Assembly (NCBI GenBank): GCA_050015355.1
Contig: JBEKBO010000018.1
Location: forward strand, 1 to 61,967
Source of the DNA: CAWBRT01 sp050015355
GTDB taxonomy: Bacteria; Acidobacteriota; Terriglobia; Terriglobales; Acidobacteriaceae
Length of the DNA stretch: 61,967 bases
Reading direction: 5' to 3'
Below are positions 17,083 to 25,840 of this stretch, piece by piece. Under the pieces are notes generated by a model. The model saw nothing but the letters and a program-made list of their open reading frames with translations. It ran no database searches and was not told the DNA's origin. Made by a program: the position numbers and the translations under genes. Position 1 is the first letter of the stretch. Every line of letters begins with the position of its first letter.

Positions 17083-18522
17083 ATGACTGAAGCAACTGCT
17101 ACGTCCAGCGCATGGTCGGAAGTCCGTTCGGCGCTGCTGAATATCGTTGGCGAAAAGGGCTGTCTCTTTGACCCAGGCGACACCGCCGATTACTGCGTGG
17201 ACTGGCGGCAGCTACGCAAGGGAAGCACGCCGGCCGTCGTCCGCCCCGCCAGCACCGAAGAGGTGGCCGCCGTGGTCCGGCTGTGCGCCGAACGCCGCAT
17301 CCCCATCGTCCCGCAGGGAGGCAACACCAATATGGTGATTGGCGCCACGCCCAGCGCCGACGGCACCGAGATCGTCTTGTTGCTCTCCCGCATGAACCGC
17401 ATCCGCAACCTCGACCCCGTCGACCTCACGTTGACCATCGACGCCGGAGCCACGCTTAAGGCCGCGCAGGAAGCCGCTCTCGCCGAAGGTTGCATTGTGC
17501 CGCTCACCATGGGCTCGGAGGGCTCAGCGCAGATCGGCGGCGTGCTCTCCACCAACGCCGGCGGCAACAACACGCTGCGCTTCGGCAACGCGCGCGACCT
17601 CGTTCTCGGTCTCGAGGTCGTCTTGCCCGACGGCACAATCTGGAACGGATTGCGGCGCCTGCGCAAAGACAACACCGGATACTGTCTCCGCCAGCTCTTT
17701 GTCGGAGCCGAAGGCACTCTCGGCATCATCACCGGGGCTGTGCTGAAACTGGTGCCGCGCCCGCGCGATCTGGCGCTCGCCCTCTGCGCTGTCTCCTCCA
17801 CGCAAGCGGCCTTGGACCTGCTCGTGCTCTGCCGCGCCCATTTTCACGACTCCATCAACGCCTTCGAGTACATGGAAGGCCATGTCATGGAAATCATCCG
17901 CAAGCACTTTCCCGAGACGCGCTACCCTCTAGCCGAACCCGCCGCGCACTATGCCTGGGTCGAGTTGGCCGCCGCTTCGCCCGACGCCGGCCTGCGCGAA
18001 AAGCTGGAAGAACTGCTGGCCGAAGCCATGGACAAAGGCATCGTGCTCGATGCCGCGCTCGCCGGCAGCTCATCCGAGCGTGCCGCCATCTGGCAGTTGC
18101 GCGAAGAGGTCACCGACGCCCAACAGCGCGAAGGCACGTCCATCAAGAACGACGTCACCGTGCCGGTTTCCAAAACGCCGGAGTTCATCACCCGTGCCAC
18201 CGCCGAGTGCGAGCGCCAGTTCCCCGGCATCCGCGTCATGGCCTACGGACACCTCGGCGACGGCAATACCCATTTCAATCTAACCGTGCCCCTCGGCGGA
18301 GATAACGCCGCTTTCAAGGAACGCACCCACGAGATTCAGGCGGTCGTCAATGAAGTGGTTCGCCAGTTCGACGGCAGCTTCTCCGCCGAACACGGCATCG
18401 GTGCCCTCAAGCCTTACATGATGGAGAAATGGCGCGGCGGCGCCGAACTGGATACCATGCGCAAAATCAAAGCAGCACTCGATCCCCTGGGAATCATGAA
18501 CCCCGGCAAGCTGCTGCCGTAG
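17083..18522 (+). CDS. GlcD-type FAD-linked 2-hydroxy acid oxidase/dehydrogenase
   Basis: About 479 residues. The N-terminal FAD-binding type-4 (PCMH) domain is seen in ERRIPIVPQGGNTNM, PLTMGSEGSAQIGGVLSTNAGGNN and GAEGTLGIITGAVLKL. The C-terminal vanillyl-alcohol-oxidase-like domain has YGHLGDGNTHFNL and SAEHGIGALKPYMMEKW, ending NPGKLLP. The family oxidises D-2-hydroxy acids such as glycolate or D-lactate. No GlcE or GlcF partner is adjacent, so it is probably a stand-alone D-lactate/D-2-hydroxyglutarate-type enzyme. The start is the ATG at 17083 after CGAGG; the frame also extends to a GTG at 17029. Confidence 0.88.
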   Translation: MTEATATSSAWSEVRSALLNIVGEKGCLFDPGDTADYCVDWRQLRKGSTPAVVRPASTEEVAAVVRLCAERRIPIVPQGGNTNMVIGATPSADGTEIVLLLSRMNRIRNLDPVDLTLTIDAGATLKAAQEAALAEGCIVPLTMGSEGSAQIGGVLSTNAGGNNTLRFGNARDLVLGLEVVLPDGTIWNGLRRLRKDNTGYCLRQLFVGAEGTLGIITGAVLKLVPRPRDLALALCAVSSTQAALDLLVLCRAHFHDSINAFEYMEGHVMEIIRKHFPETRYPLAEPAAHYAWVELAAASPDAGLREKLEELLAEAMDKGIVLDAALAGSSSERAAIWQLREEVTDAQQREGTSIKNDVTVPVSKTPEFITRATAECERQFPGIRVMAYGHLGDGNTHFNLTVPLGGDNAAFKERTHEIQAVVNEVVRQFDGSFSAEHGIGALKPYMMEKWRGGAELDTMRKIKAALDPLGIMNPGKLLP

Positions 18523-18579
18523 GGGCGCTCCAGTGGATTGGACAGGGCTTTACGAGTTGTTTCACAACTCGGTTTTGAA

Positions 18580-19250
18580 GGGGCGCGGCTTCAGCCGCGC
18601 CGTCCAGAACCAACGGCAATGCGGGCTTCAGCCCCTGAGGGACCGCCCACACTTCATGAGTGTCATCCTGAGCGTAGCGAAGGATCTATGTATTACGAAT
18701 CAAATGCATAGATTCTTCGCTCCCTTCGGTCGCTCAGAATGACACTTCAACAGATTATTGCGCGAACTTCAGGTTCGACAGGTGCCCCAGGTTCGCCCGC
18801 GTCGGGGTCCCCGGCGAGCGCCGCTCGCTGGGGTGATTGGGCTAACCTGGGGTAGTTCCTTCTCGGCACCTAGAATAATTAAACACACTTCATGAGTGTC
18901 ATGCTGAGCGCAGCGAAGCATCCCAGGGAAACTGTCCCAACCCGCGCGGCTCCGGGCTTTTCGATAAAATCCGTCGACTGCGCCGCAGCCCCATGCCGCG
19001 CTGGGATTCAGTGTTCCTTCGCTTCGCTCAGGATTTCGGCAGGCGGCTCAGACGCCGCCTCAACGCCTCAATTTCGCTCGCTATGCTCGCACAGAATGAC
19101 ACCCTGAAACATTCAATGAGCCGGGTGCCCAGGTTCACGACGGGACAGCCCGCGTAGCGGGCAAAAGATGGTAGCCCCATGGCGCAAGCCTGGGGTAGGC
19201 TTCGACGTCGAAAAAACAAGCCCGCATAGCGGGCGTAAGATGGCCGGGTG
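18580..19250. repeat. dense repeat island, types A-D with nested elements
   Basis: The 840-base gap 18523-19359 has no gene. It holds type-D hairpins (about 18580-18645), a long type-C inverted repeat (18658-18742), a type-A unit at 18780-18857 split by a nested hairpin at 18801-18838, another type-C fragment (about 18896-18925), an inverted type-B unit (18993-19102) and a type-A unit at about 19123-19200 containing AGCCCGC-GTA-GCGGGC. That small hairpin also occurs at 19216-19230. Confidence 0.7.
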
Positions 19251-19359
19251 CCGCTGAAGTGGCATTTCCAAAAAACCCTTCATGAGTGCCATCAACACCC
19301 TTCGAAGTGTCATGCAAGATACGCAGAATATCGGATTTATCCCGTACAATAAAAACAAC

Positions 19360-20592
19360 TCACACTACTGGAGGAACTTCCGGCGAAGAACTGGGGAGCA
19401 GGCCCTGTTTACGCAGATAGTCATCCATCAACTCGTCTGCCACATCCCTTCCCATGCGGTCGTCGGTCCGTGCTCTCGACCTCCCCATGCGTTTCCTCGC
19501 CCACTCTTGTTTCGCCAACTCACAGGTTTGCCATTCCCGGTTGAACTGCTTCTCGTCCTTGTAGCCGCGCTGCCAAGGCCTGCGTCCGTACTCATCCCAT
19601 GCGGACGCGGTTCCATCGCGGTGGCCCACGATGATCTCCCGCGAGAACGGGACCCGCCACAGGTGCGGCAATAAGAACCAGTCATCATCCATCCTTGTCC
19701 ATTCCGTTGTGGATACGCGAAGCTCGGGATAGAGCCACTCCTCCTCGGCTGCGGCAATATAGCGGGCAGCGCGTCTCTTCATGACGTAGTTGATGCGCAG
19801 CACCTCGTCCTCTTCGAGTTCGCGCCCGAACTGTATGTGGCCAAGGTGCTTCGTGGCCGACTCGAAGGAGCGTGCGTTCGTGCGATGCATTGTGGGAACG
19901 GACCAGGGATTCCTCACAAACTCCAGGTGTGTGACGATAAGGCATGAGTCGAGTCCCAGGGGAAAGATGGTACGCGTCCCGACTTGCCTGAGCGCTACCT
20001 CATTGGGATACGTCCATTCACTAGGGAACACCGTCTTACAGTAGAAGGTCACAGGGTCATCAGTGACGATGAACTTCGTCGGGCTGTGCCTCGCGCGCAC
20101 GATCTCCCAAACTCCCTCCATCCACATGGTGCTGAACTGGAATTGGCGCTGCATCTCAAAAAGTAAGACGGTGTGATCCAGGCTGCCCGTGCGCTTCTTT
20201 AACAAGTCGAGGCCTCGCGGAGTCCTGAATTTCTGCGCGTCCATATAAGGCGCGAGATCTCTTCCCGCACCCCAAGTCGGCTCGATGATCTGCTCGAATT
20301 CGGCGAAGTGCATGACTGCCTCGCGGCCTCGACGGTCCACTTCGCCGAAGAAGCTGCGCTCGATTTGGTCGGTGGTCCAACTTCCCAGCTTCACCGTATA
20401 GATGTCATCGCGATAAAAACACCTCTCAGGACTCCAGCGGAGCAATGCACGACGCTGGTGAGGCACTCCGTTGCAAACCACGGTTTCCGGGGTCAGGTCT
20501 AGGTAGAAGAATCGGGTCTTGCCCGGCGTCAGAAACCTCTTCTGATACCACTGCGGCACGTAGTGGTGTGCACGAGATTGCTGGCCGTTCAT
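19360..20592 (-). CDS. DUF4238 family protein
   Basis: About 410 residues from the ATG at 20592. The N-terminal RAHHYVPQWYQKRFL is the hallmark of DUF4238, followed by an FFYLD strand and, later, KFIVTDDPVTFYC and the family-typical FPLGLDSCLIVTHLEF. The biochemical activity of the family is unknown; conserved His and Asp residues suggest an enzyme. Its C-terminal part is unusually charged and Trp-rich (GRRPWQRGYKDEKQFNREW). It is a single gene between two repeat islands, a typical cargo position. An in-frame TTG at 20628 is an alternative start. Confidence 0.75.
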   Translation of the reverse strand: MNGQQSRAHHYVPQWYQKRFLTPGKTRFFYLDLTPETVVCNGVPHQRRALLRWSPERCFYRDDIYTVKLGSWTTDQIERSFFGEVDRRGREAVMHFAEFEQIIEPTWGAGRDLAPYMDAQKFRTPRGLDLLKKRTGSLDHTVLLFEMQRQFQFSTMWMEGVWEIVRARHSPTKFIVTDDPVTFYCKTVFPSEWTYPNEVALRQVGTRTIFPLGLDSCLIVTHLEFVRNPWSVPTMHRTNARSFESATKHLGHIQFGRELEEDEVLRINYVMKRRAARYIAAAEEEWLYPELRVSTTEWTRMDDDWFLLPHLWRVPFSREIIVGHRDGTASAWDEYGRRPWQRGYKDEKQFNREWQTCELAKQEWARKRMGRSRARTDDRMGRDVADELMDDYLRKQGLLPSSSPEVPPVV

Positions 20593-20638
20593 CTCAGGAA
20601 CAAGCTCCGCGACGACTTGTGGGAACAAGTCTCACCAG

Positions 20639-20687
20639 TTCGGCGGGTGGCCCACTCAAGCTTCTTTCGCTTGAGTGGGGTAGTTCC
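20639..20687. repeat. type-A hairpin between thioesterase and DUF4238 gene
   Basis: GGGTGGCCCACTCAAGC / GCTTGAGTGGGGTAGTT. The stem sequence matches the 9021 and 9117 copies rather than the ACGTT type. Confidence 0.65.
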
Positions 20688-20690
20688 TGC

Positions 20691-21107
20691 TCACGACGAA
20701 CTGGCGTGACCCTGCGCCGGATGTTTCCGCTTGCGTTCTATCTTAAAGGTTGCCGTCGCCTTCGCCACGATTGCTCCGCTCTCGTCGCGCACTTCTCCCT
20801 CGACAAAGGCCACGGTTCTTCCCGCTCTCAACAATCGGGCTTCCGCCAGCAAAGTGCCGCGCGCGGGCTCGATAAACTGCACGTTCAGGGTTACCGTGCC
20901 CTCGCTCTTCCAATCGTCCGTGTGGCTTCGGCAGGCGATGCCGAGCGCCGCGTCCAGCAGGGTTGCCGTCACGCCTCCATGCGCAACGCCGCGCCGGTTT
21001 TTCAGCGCGTCGGTGATTTCCAGCGAAACCACCGCCCTTCCCGGAGACCATTCGACGACCGTCAAACCGAGATGCGCTGAAAACGGCGATCCAGCCAGCG
21101 GATTCAT
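20691..21107 (-). CDS. PaaI-type hotdog thioesterase
   Basis: 138 residues with the single hotdog fold. GVAHGGVTATLLDAALGIAC contains the HGG motif and the catalytic Asp of PaaI/COG2050 enzymes, which hydrolyse acyl-CoA thioesters in the cytoplasm. The ATG overlaps the scoB stop by 4 bases, so it is translationally coupled as the third gene of a CoA-transferase operon. It may release acids from surplus CoA esters. Confidence 0.87.
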   Translation of the reverse strand: MNPLAGSPFSAHLGLTVVEWSPGRAVVSLEITDALKNRRGVAHGGVTATLLDAALGIACRSHTDDWKSEGTVTLNVQFIEPARGTLLAEARLLRAGRTVAFVEGEVRDESGAIVAKATATFKIERKRKHPAQGHASSS

Positions 21108-21793
21108 CGCGCCTGCGGCGCAATCAACGGAGGGTCCCCGGCACGCGCCGTAGTTGCGCGTGCTGGGAAGGACAGCCCGGTGATGCGCTCCAATTCTTCC
21201 GCCGTCAGACCCTCGACGGTCTCCACAACCTTCAGGCCCTGCGGGGTGATGTCAATGACCGCCAGGTCCGTATAGACGCGCGACACGCACCCGATGCCGG
21301 TCAGCGGATACGTGCAGCGTTCGACGATCTTGCTCTCGCCTTTCTTGGTGAGGAGCTCCATCATCACGAACACCTGCTTGGCGCCGATGGCCAGGTCCAT
21401 GGCACCACCCACCGCCGGAATCGCGTCGGGCGCGCCGGAATGCCAGTTCGCCAGGTCTCCCGTGGCCGACACCTGGAAAGCGCCCATCACGCAGATGTCG
21501 ACGTGTCCTCCGCGCATCATCGCGAACGAGTCGGCATGGTGGAAGTAGACTCCGCCCTTCAACAGCGTAACCGGCTGCTTGCCCGCGTTCATCAGGTCCG
21601 GGTCTTCCTCGCCCGGCGGCGGCGCCGGTCCCATGCCCAGCACTCCGTTTTCGCTGTGCAGAATGACTTCGCGGTCCTTGGGAAGATGATTCGCCACCAG
21701 CGTCGGCATCCCTATGCCGAGATTCACGTACGCCCCGTCCGGTATGTCCCGGGCGATGCGCGCCGCCATTTCATCGCGATTCAGTTTTTTCAT
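21104..21793 (-). CDS. scoB: 3-oxoacid CoA-transferase subunit B
   Basis: 229 residues. YVNLGIGMPTLVANHLP and LHSENGVLGMGP, which carries the active-site glutamate, identify the B subunit of succinyl-CoA:3-ketoacid CoA-transferase. PQGLKVVETVEGLTAEEL is the usual C-terminal end. Here about 20 extra residues (SFPARATTARAGDPPLIAPQAR) follow and coincide with a hairpin mini-element at 21131-21173. ATG overlaps the scoA stop by 4 bases and its own stop overlaps the thioesterase start. Confidence 0.93.
   Translation of the reverse strand: MKKLNRDEMAARIARDIPDGAYVNLGIGMPTLVANHLPKDREVILHSENGVLGMGPAPPPGEEDPDLMNAGKQPVTLLKGGVYFHHADSFAMMRGGHVDICVMGAFQVSATGDLANWHSGAPDAIPAVGGAMDLAIGAKQVFVMMELLTKKGESKIVERCTYPLTGIGCVSRVYTDLAVIDITPQGLKVVETVEGLTAEELERITGLSFPARATTARAGDPPLIAPQAR
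21131..21173. repeat. nested hairpin element inside the scoB 3' end
   Basis: CCCCGGCACGCGC / GCGCGTGCTGGG stem with a GGAGGGT start and GAAGGAC end, the same frame as the elements inside repeats at 10482-10530, 16942-16987 and 18801-18838. It is translated as the extra C-terminal tail of ScoB without breaking the reading frame. Confidence 0.55.
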
Positions 21794-22491
21794 CGCACTT
21801 CCTTCCCGCGTGCTCCGGCCCCTACCTTCGACTTCACCGCCACCACCCGCTGAACGAAGATGCCGGGGGTGACCACGCTCTCCGGGTCCAACTCTCCGAG
21901 TTCCACGATCTCGTCCACCTGCGCGATCGTGCAGCGCGCCGCCGTGGCCATGATGGGCCCGAAGTTTCGCGCCGTCTTGTTGTAGACCAGGTTCCCCCAG
22001 CGATCCGCCGCCCGGGCTTTGATCAATGCCACATCGGCATGGATCGGATACTCGAGCACGTAGTCGCGGCCGCTGATTTTGCGGGTCTCCTTGCCTTCAG
22101 CCAGAATCGTTCCGTATCCCGTGGGAGTAAAGAACGCGCCGATTCCAGCTCCAGCCGCCCGTATACGCTCGGCCAGATTGCCCTGCGGAACCAGTTCCAG
22201 TTCGATGCGCCCTGCGCGGTAGAGTCCGTCGAACACGTCGGAATCAACCTGGCGCGGAAAGGAGCAGATGATTTTGCGCACCAGCCCCGCCTGTAGCAGC
22301 GCCGCCAACCCGGTATAGCCGTTACCGGCATTGTTATTGACCACGGTGAGATCGCGCGCTCCGCGGGCGATCAGCGCATCGATCAGTTCGCTGGGCATTC
22401 CGGCCAGGCCGAAGCCGCCGATCATCACCGTCGAACCATCCCGCACGTCGGCCACGGCGGCCTCTACGGTTGCAACGCGCTTGTCAATCAT
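21790..22491 (-). CDS. scoA: 3-oxoacid CoA-transferase subunit A
   Basis: 233 residues starting at ATG 22491, with GAGAGG 9 bases upstream; the frame extends to 22584 without a better site. VMIGGFGLAGMPSELIDAL is the A-subunit glycine-rich signature, and GRDYVLEYPIHADVALIKA and ELGELDPESVVTPGIFVQRVV complete the family pattern. With ScoB it moves CoA from succinyl-CoA to acetoacetate or similar 3-oxo acids. First gene of the scoA-scoB-thioesterase operon. Confidence 0.93.
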   Translation of the reverse strand: MIDKRVATVEAAVADVRDGSTVMIGGFGLAGMPSELIDALIARGARDLTVVNNNAGNGYTGLAALLQAGLVRKIICSFPRQVDSDVFDGLYRAGRIELELVPQGNLAERIRAAGAGIGAFFTPTGYGTILAEGKETRKISGRDYVLEYPIHADVALIKARAADRWGNLVYNKTARNFGPIMATAARCTIAQVDEIVELGELDPESVVTPGIFVQRVVAVKSKVGAGARGKEVR

Positions 22492-22586
22492 CTGGCTGCA
22501 CCTCTCATCTGGCTGCACCTCGCACTTCACGGTTGTCAACGAATGGAAAGTATATATCGTGCGCGTGATCGTTCCTCGTTGCACCG

Positions 22587-22631
22587 TTATCGGACGTGCC
22601 GGAGCCGTTCCTTCGCATTATCGGACGTGCC
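22587..22631. promoter_or_regulatory. 14-base direct repeats upstream of scoA
   Basis: TTATCGGACGTGCC at 22587-22600 and again at 22618-22631, start to start 31 bases (about three helical turns), about 100-140 bases upstream of scoA. They could be a two-site operator for either scoA or the divergent molybdenum hydroxylase. The rest of the 530-base spacer shows no gene. Confidence 0.35.
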
Positions 22632-22997
22632 AGACACTTTTTTTCGTGTCCGAAAGGCTCAAAAAGCGCAAGTTTGGACGCTGGCAAATGACCGTCCGCC
22701 GGCTTTCGGACAAGCTTCATCGGCGTCGCTGATTTCCCCTGTTAGACCTTTATTCTCAAACGCTTCCACCTCGGTGCCTGACGACCGGCACAGCCCGAGA
22801 TTCTGCTTGACAGTCGGTGCGCACAGGCAGATACTCCAGCCCAAAACCATAAGGTGAAAAACTGCCCGTGATAACGATGTGCCGCGAGTCGGGGAGTAAT
22901 TCGCCGAACCGGTTTTCTCGTCGTTGTCGCTGGTAAGGGGCTGATTGGACGTTGTTTAACCCTTATGCGAAAGCTATATCCCCGCTCCAGGGCTAAT

Positions 22998-23013
22998 TGT
23001 GACGACAGTCAAA
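22998..23013 (+). promoter_or_regulatory. CRP/FNR-like half-perfect dyad before iorA-like gene
   Basis: TGTGA-CGACAG-TCAAA, a weaker match to the same dyad found twice upstream of ahbD, ends 10 bases before the ATG at 23024 and overlaps the AAAGGAA ribosome site. If used it would act as a repressor site. Confidence 0.25.
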
Positions 23014-23023
23014 GGAACTTCTA

Positions 23024-23500
23024 ATGGAACGATCAATTGCATTCATTCTCAATGGCAAGCCGACGCGCATCAAGGTCGATGACGAGCGCATGCTGCTCTG
23101 GGTTTTGCGTTATGACCTCGGCCTGACGGGCGCCAAGTTCGGCTGCGGAACCGCCATTTGCGGCGCCTGCACCGTTATTGTGGACAACCAGGCCGTCAGG
23201 TCGTGTTCGGTTCCGGTCAAGGAAATCGCCGGCAAGAAAATCCTGACCATCGAGGGATTGAGCAAGGACGGACACCTCCACCCCATCCAGGAAGCCTTCG
23301 TTAACCACAACGCCTTTCAGTGTGGCTATTGCACCCCGGGCATGATTATGAGCGCCTACGCGCTTCTGCTGCAGACGCCGCGACCGGCCGCCGCCGACAT
23401 CGTTCGCCATATGGATGGCAATTTGTGTCGTTGCGGGGCGCAGGTTCGGATCGTCGAGGCCATCCAGGATGCGGCCGTGGCGATGAAAGGAAGGGCGTGA
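23024..23500 (+). CDS. 2Fe-2S subunit of a xanthine-oxidase-family hydroxylase
   Basis: 158 residues. The N-terminal plant-type ferredoxin cluster CGTAICGACTV is followed by the C-terminal helical 2Fe-2S domain with CGYCTPGMIMSA and GNLCRCG. It matches small subunits of aldehyde oxidase/isoquinoline 1-oxidoreductase (IorA, CoxS). AAAGGAAC lies 8 bases before the ATG. Its TGA overlaps the ATG of the large subunit by one base. No signal peptide is present; it is presumably exported with the Tat-tagged large subunit. Confidence 0.92.
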   Translation: MERSIAFILNGKPTRIKVDDERMLLWVLRYDLGLTGAKFGCGTAICGACTVIVDNQAVRSCSVPVKEIAGKKILTIEGLSKDGHLHPIQEAFVNHNAFQCGYCTPGMIMSAYALLLQTPRPAAADIVRHMDGNLCRCGAQVRIVEAIQDAAVAMKGRA

Positions 23501-25632
23501 TGAAACAAGATGAGACGACTGTAACGGCCAACGGCGGCGTCAACCGCCGCGATTTTCTCAAGCTTGGAACCGGCTTGGTGGTGTACTTCTGGGCTGGCCC
23601 GATGGATGTCTTCGGCCAGGCTCCGCCCGCGGTTAGCACTGACTTCAACGCATACATACAGATCGGAGCTAACGGCCGCGTCACCTGCATGGTGGGCAAG
23701 ATCGAGATGGGACAGGGCCTGCAGACCGCGCTCGCGCAAAACCTTGCCGAGGAGCTTGAGGTCGCTGTCGACTCTATCGACATGATCATGGGCGATACCG
23801 ACCTGTGCCCGTGGGACATCGGAACTTTCGGCTCTCTGGCCAACCGGCAATTAGGGCCAGTCCTGCGTGGAGCCGCGGCCGAGGCCAGAACTGTCCTGCT
23901 TCAAATGGCCTCCGAACGCCTCCATGCTCCGGTCGAACGGCTGCAGGTGAAGGACGGCGTCGTCACCGATCCGGTGCAGGGTAAGCGCGTTTCCTACGCG
24001 GAGTTGGTTCAGGGAAAGCGCATCGAGCGCAAGGTCGGCAAGGTTGCGGTGAAATCCACAACGGACTACAAAGTGATGGGCACGTCGGCCCGGCGCAAGG
24101 ATGCGATCGAGAAAGTTACCGGCAAGGCCAAATACACCGCCGACTTCGTGCTTCCGGGAATGGTATTCGCACGCATTCTCAGACCACCGGCACACGGAGC
24201 AACCCTCAAGAGCGTCGACACCAGCGCCGCCGAGAAGGTGCCCAATGTCCAGGTAGTTAAGGATGGCAACCTGATCGCCGTGATCGGCAACCGACCCGAC
24301 ATTGCCGACAAGGCACTAGGGCTCATCAAAGCGCAATTCGAGCCTTCACCGAACAAGTTAGACAACAAATCTATTTTCGATCACCTGGTTGCGGCCAAGG
24401 TGGAAACCAAGGTAGTGGCCGAGAAGGGGAGCCTGGCGGAAGGCGAAAAGCTTGGCGAAGTTTTCGAACAGACATACCTGCACAGCTATGGCGCGCATGC
24501 GCACATGGAAACGCACTCGACCCTGGTGAAGATCGAGGGAGGCAAGGCCACCTTGTGGGCGAGCACGCAAAGGCCTTTCGGGGTTCGCGATGCCGTGGCG
24601 CAGGCTCTGGGCTTCACCCCGCAAAACGTGCGGGTGATCACTCCCTACGTGGGCGGCGGTTTCGGCGGAAAGAACTACACACAGAATGCCGTCGAAGCGG
24701 CACGACTGGCGAAGCTGGTCGGCAAACCGCTCCAACTTGTCTGGGACCGTTCCGAAGATTTCATGTATGACCGCTTCAGGCCGGCTGGCGTGGTGAAAAT
24801 CCGCTCGGCTATGACGAAGGAGGGCCAGCTTGCGTTGTGGGATTTCACGGTATATGCCGCCGGCGACTGGGGATCCCCGACCTTCTACGATGTTCCGAAC
24901 AACCGGACGGTGGCGGCACCAATAGCGGAACTCGCCTGGCGCCGGGGAGACAACGCCGGCGGAGTACATCCATTCAACGTCGGCGCATGGCGGATGCCGG
25001 GCACGAATACAATTTCATTTGCCCGCGAATCGCACATGGATATCCTGGCAAGCAAAGCTGGTATCGATCCGCTCGAGTTCCGTCTAAAGCATTTAAGCGA
25101 CAAACGCATGCGGGGCGTGCTCGAGGCGGCCGCAAAGCAGTTCGGCTGGCAGCCCGGGAAAACACCTAGCGGCCGGGGGGTGGGCGTCTCCTGTGGTTTG
25201 ATCTACGGCACTTACGTCGCGAGCATGGCGCAGGTGGAAGTCGACAAGAACACCGGGGCCGTGCAGGTTAAGCGGGTCGTCACCGCAGTTGACCCGGGCA
25301 CCGTGGTCAATCCGGAAGGCGCGCGTCAGCAGGTTGAAGGCTGCATCACCATGGGCTTGGGCTACGCGCTGAGCGAAGAAGTGCTTTTCAAGGACGGAGA
25401 GGTGCTGGCTCGCAACTTCGACAGTTACGAGATCCCACGCTTCTCGACAATGCCGAAGATGGAGGTGGTATTGGTCGACAATCGCCAGTTCCCACCCGAC
25501 GGAATGGGCGAACCGCCGATCATCACCATGGGCTCGGTCATCGCAAACGCGATTCATGACGCCACCGGGGCCAGACTGCTGCAGCTCCCGATGACGCCGG
25601 ATCGCGTGAAAGCGGCGCTTAAACGGAGCTGA
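23500..25632 (+). CDS. molybdopterin-binding large subunit (IorB-like), Tat-exported
   Basis: About 710 residues. NRRDFLKLGTGLVVYFWAG at residues about 17-35 is a twin-arginine signal, so the enzyme acts outside the cytoplasm. Two molybdenum-cofactor domain repeats follow (GKIEMGQGLQTALAQNLAEEL; TPYVGGGFGGKNYTQNAVEA; GAWRMPGTNTISF), with the catalytic glutamate in GEPPIITMG near the C-terminus. The family hydroxylates aldehydes or N-heterocycles with water as oxygen source. No FAD subunit is present, so electrons probably go to a cytochrome. The real start overlaps the small-subunit stop; an upstream open frame to 23320 is a shadow. Confidence 0.9.
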   Translation: MKQDETTVTANGGVNRRDFLKLGTGLVVYFWAGPMDVFGQAPPAVSTDFNAYIQIGANGRVTCMVGKIEMGQGLQTALAQNLAEELEVAVDSIDMIMGDTDLCPWDIGTFGSLANRQLGPVLRGAAAEARTVLLQMASERLHAPVERLQVKDGVVTDPVQGKRVSYAELVQGKRIERKVGKVAVKSTTDYKVMGTSARRKDAIEKVTGKAKYTADFVLPGMVFARILRPPAHGATLKSVDTSAAEKVPNVQVVKDGNLIAVIGNRPDIADKALGLIKAQFEPSPNKLDNKSIFDHLVAAKVETKVVAEKGSLAEGEKLGEVFEQTYLHSYGAHAHMETHSTLVKIEGGKATLWASTQRPFGVRDAVAQALGFTPQNVRVITPYVGGGFGGKNYTQNAVEAARLAKLVGKPLQLVWDRSEDFMYDRFRPAGVVKIRSAMTKEGQLALWDFTVYAAGDWGSPTFYDVPNNRTVAAPIAELAWRRGDNAGGVHPFNVGAWRMPGTNTISFARESHMDILASKAGIDPLEFRLKHLSDKRMRGVLEAAAKQFGWQPGKTPSGRGVGVSCGLIYGTYVASMAQVEVDKNTGAVQVKRVVTAVDPGTVVNPEGARQQVEGCITMGLGYALSEEVLFKDGEVLARNFDSYEIPRFSTMPKMEVVLVDNRQFPPDGMGEPPIITMGSVIANAIHDATGARLLQLPMTPDRVKAALKRS

Positions 25633-25840
25633 ACGGGCGGAACGCAGAGTGTGGCAATCAGCGGTCGGTGCTTGTCTTTGAGCAGCGGACCTTTTTGAGA
25701 AGCTGCCAAGGCCGCCGCTGGACCCTCATTCTCGCTGGGTTTCCTGGCTGTATCCGGCGACAGCCGCACGCGGCTGAATATCATTGCGCAATAGCAGGAA
25801 TAGCAGGTCAGCGATCACTTTTGGGAGGAGAATTCAAACA

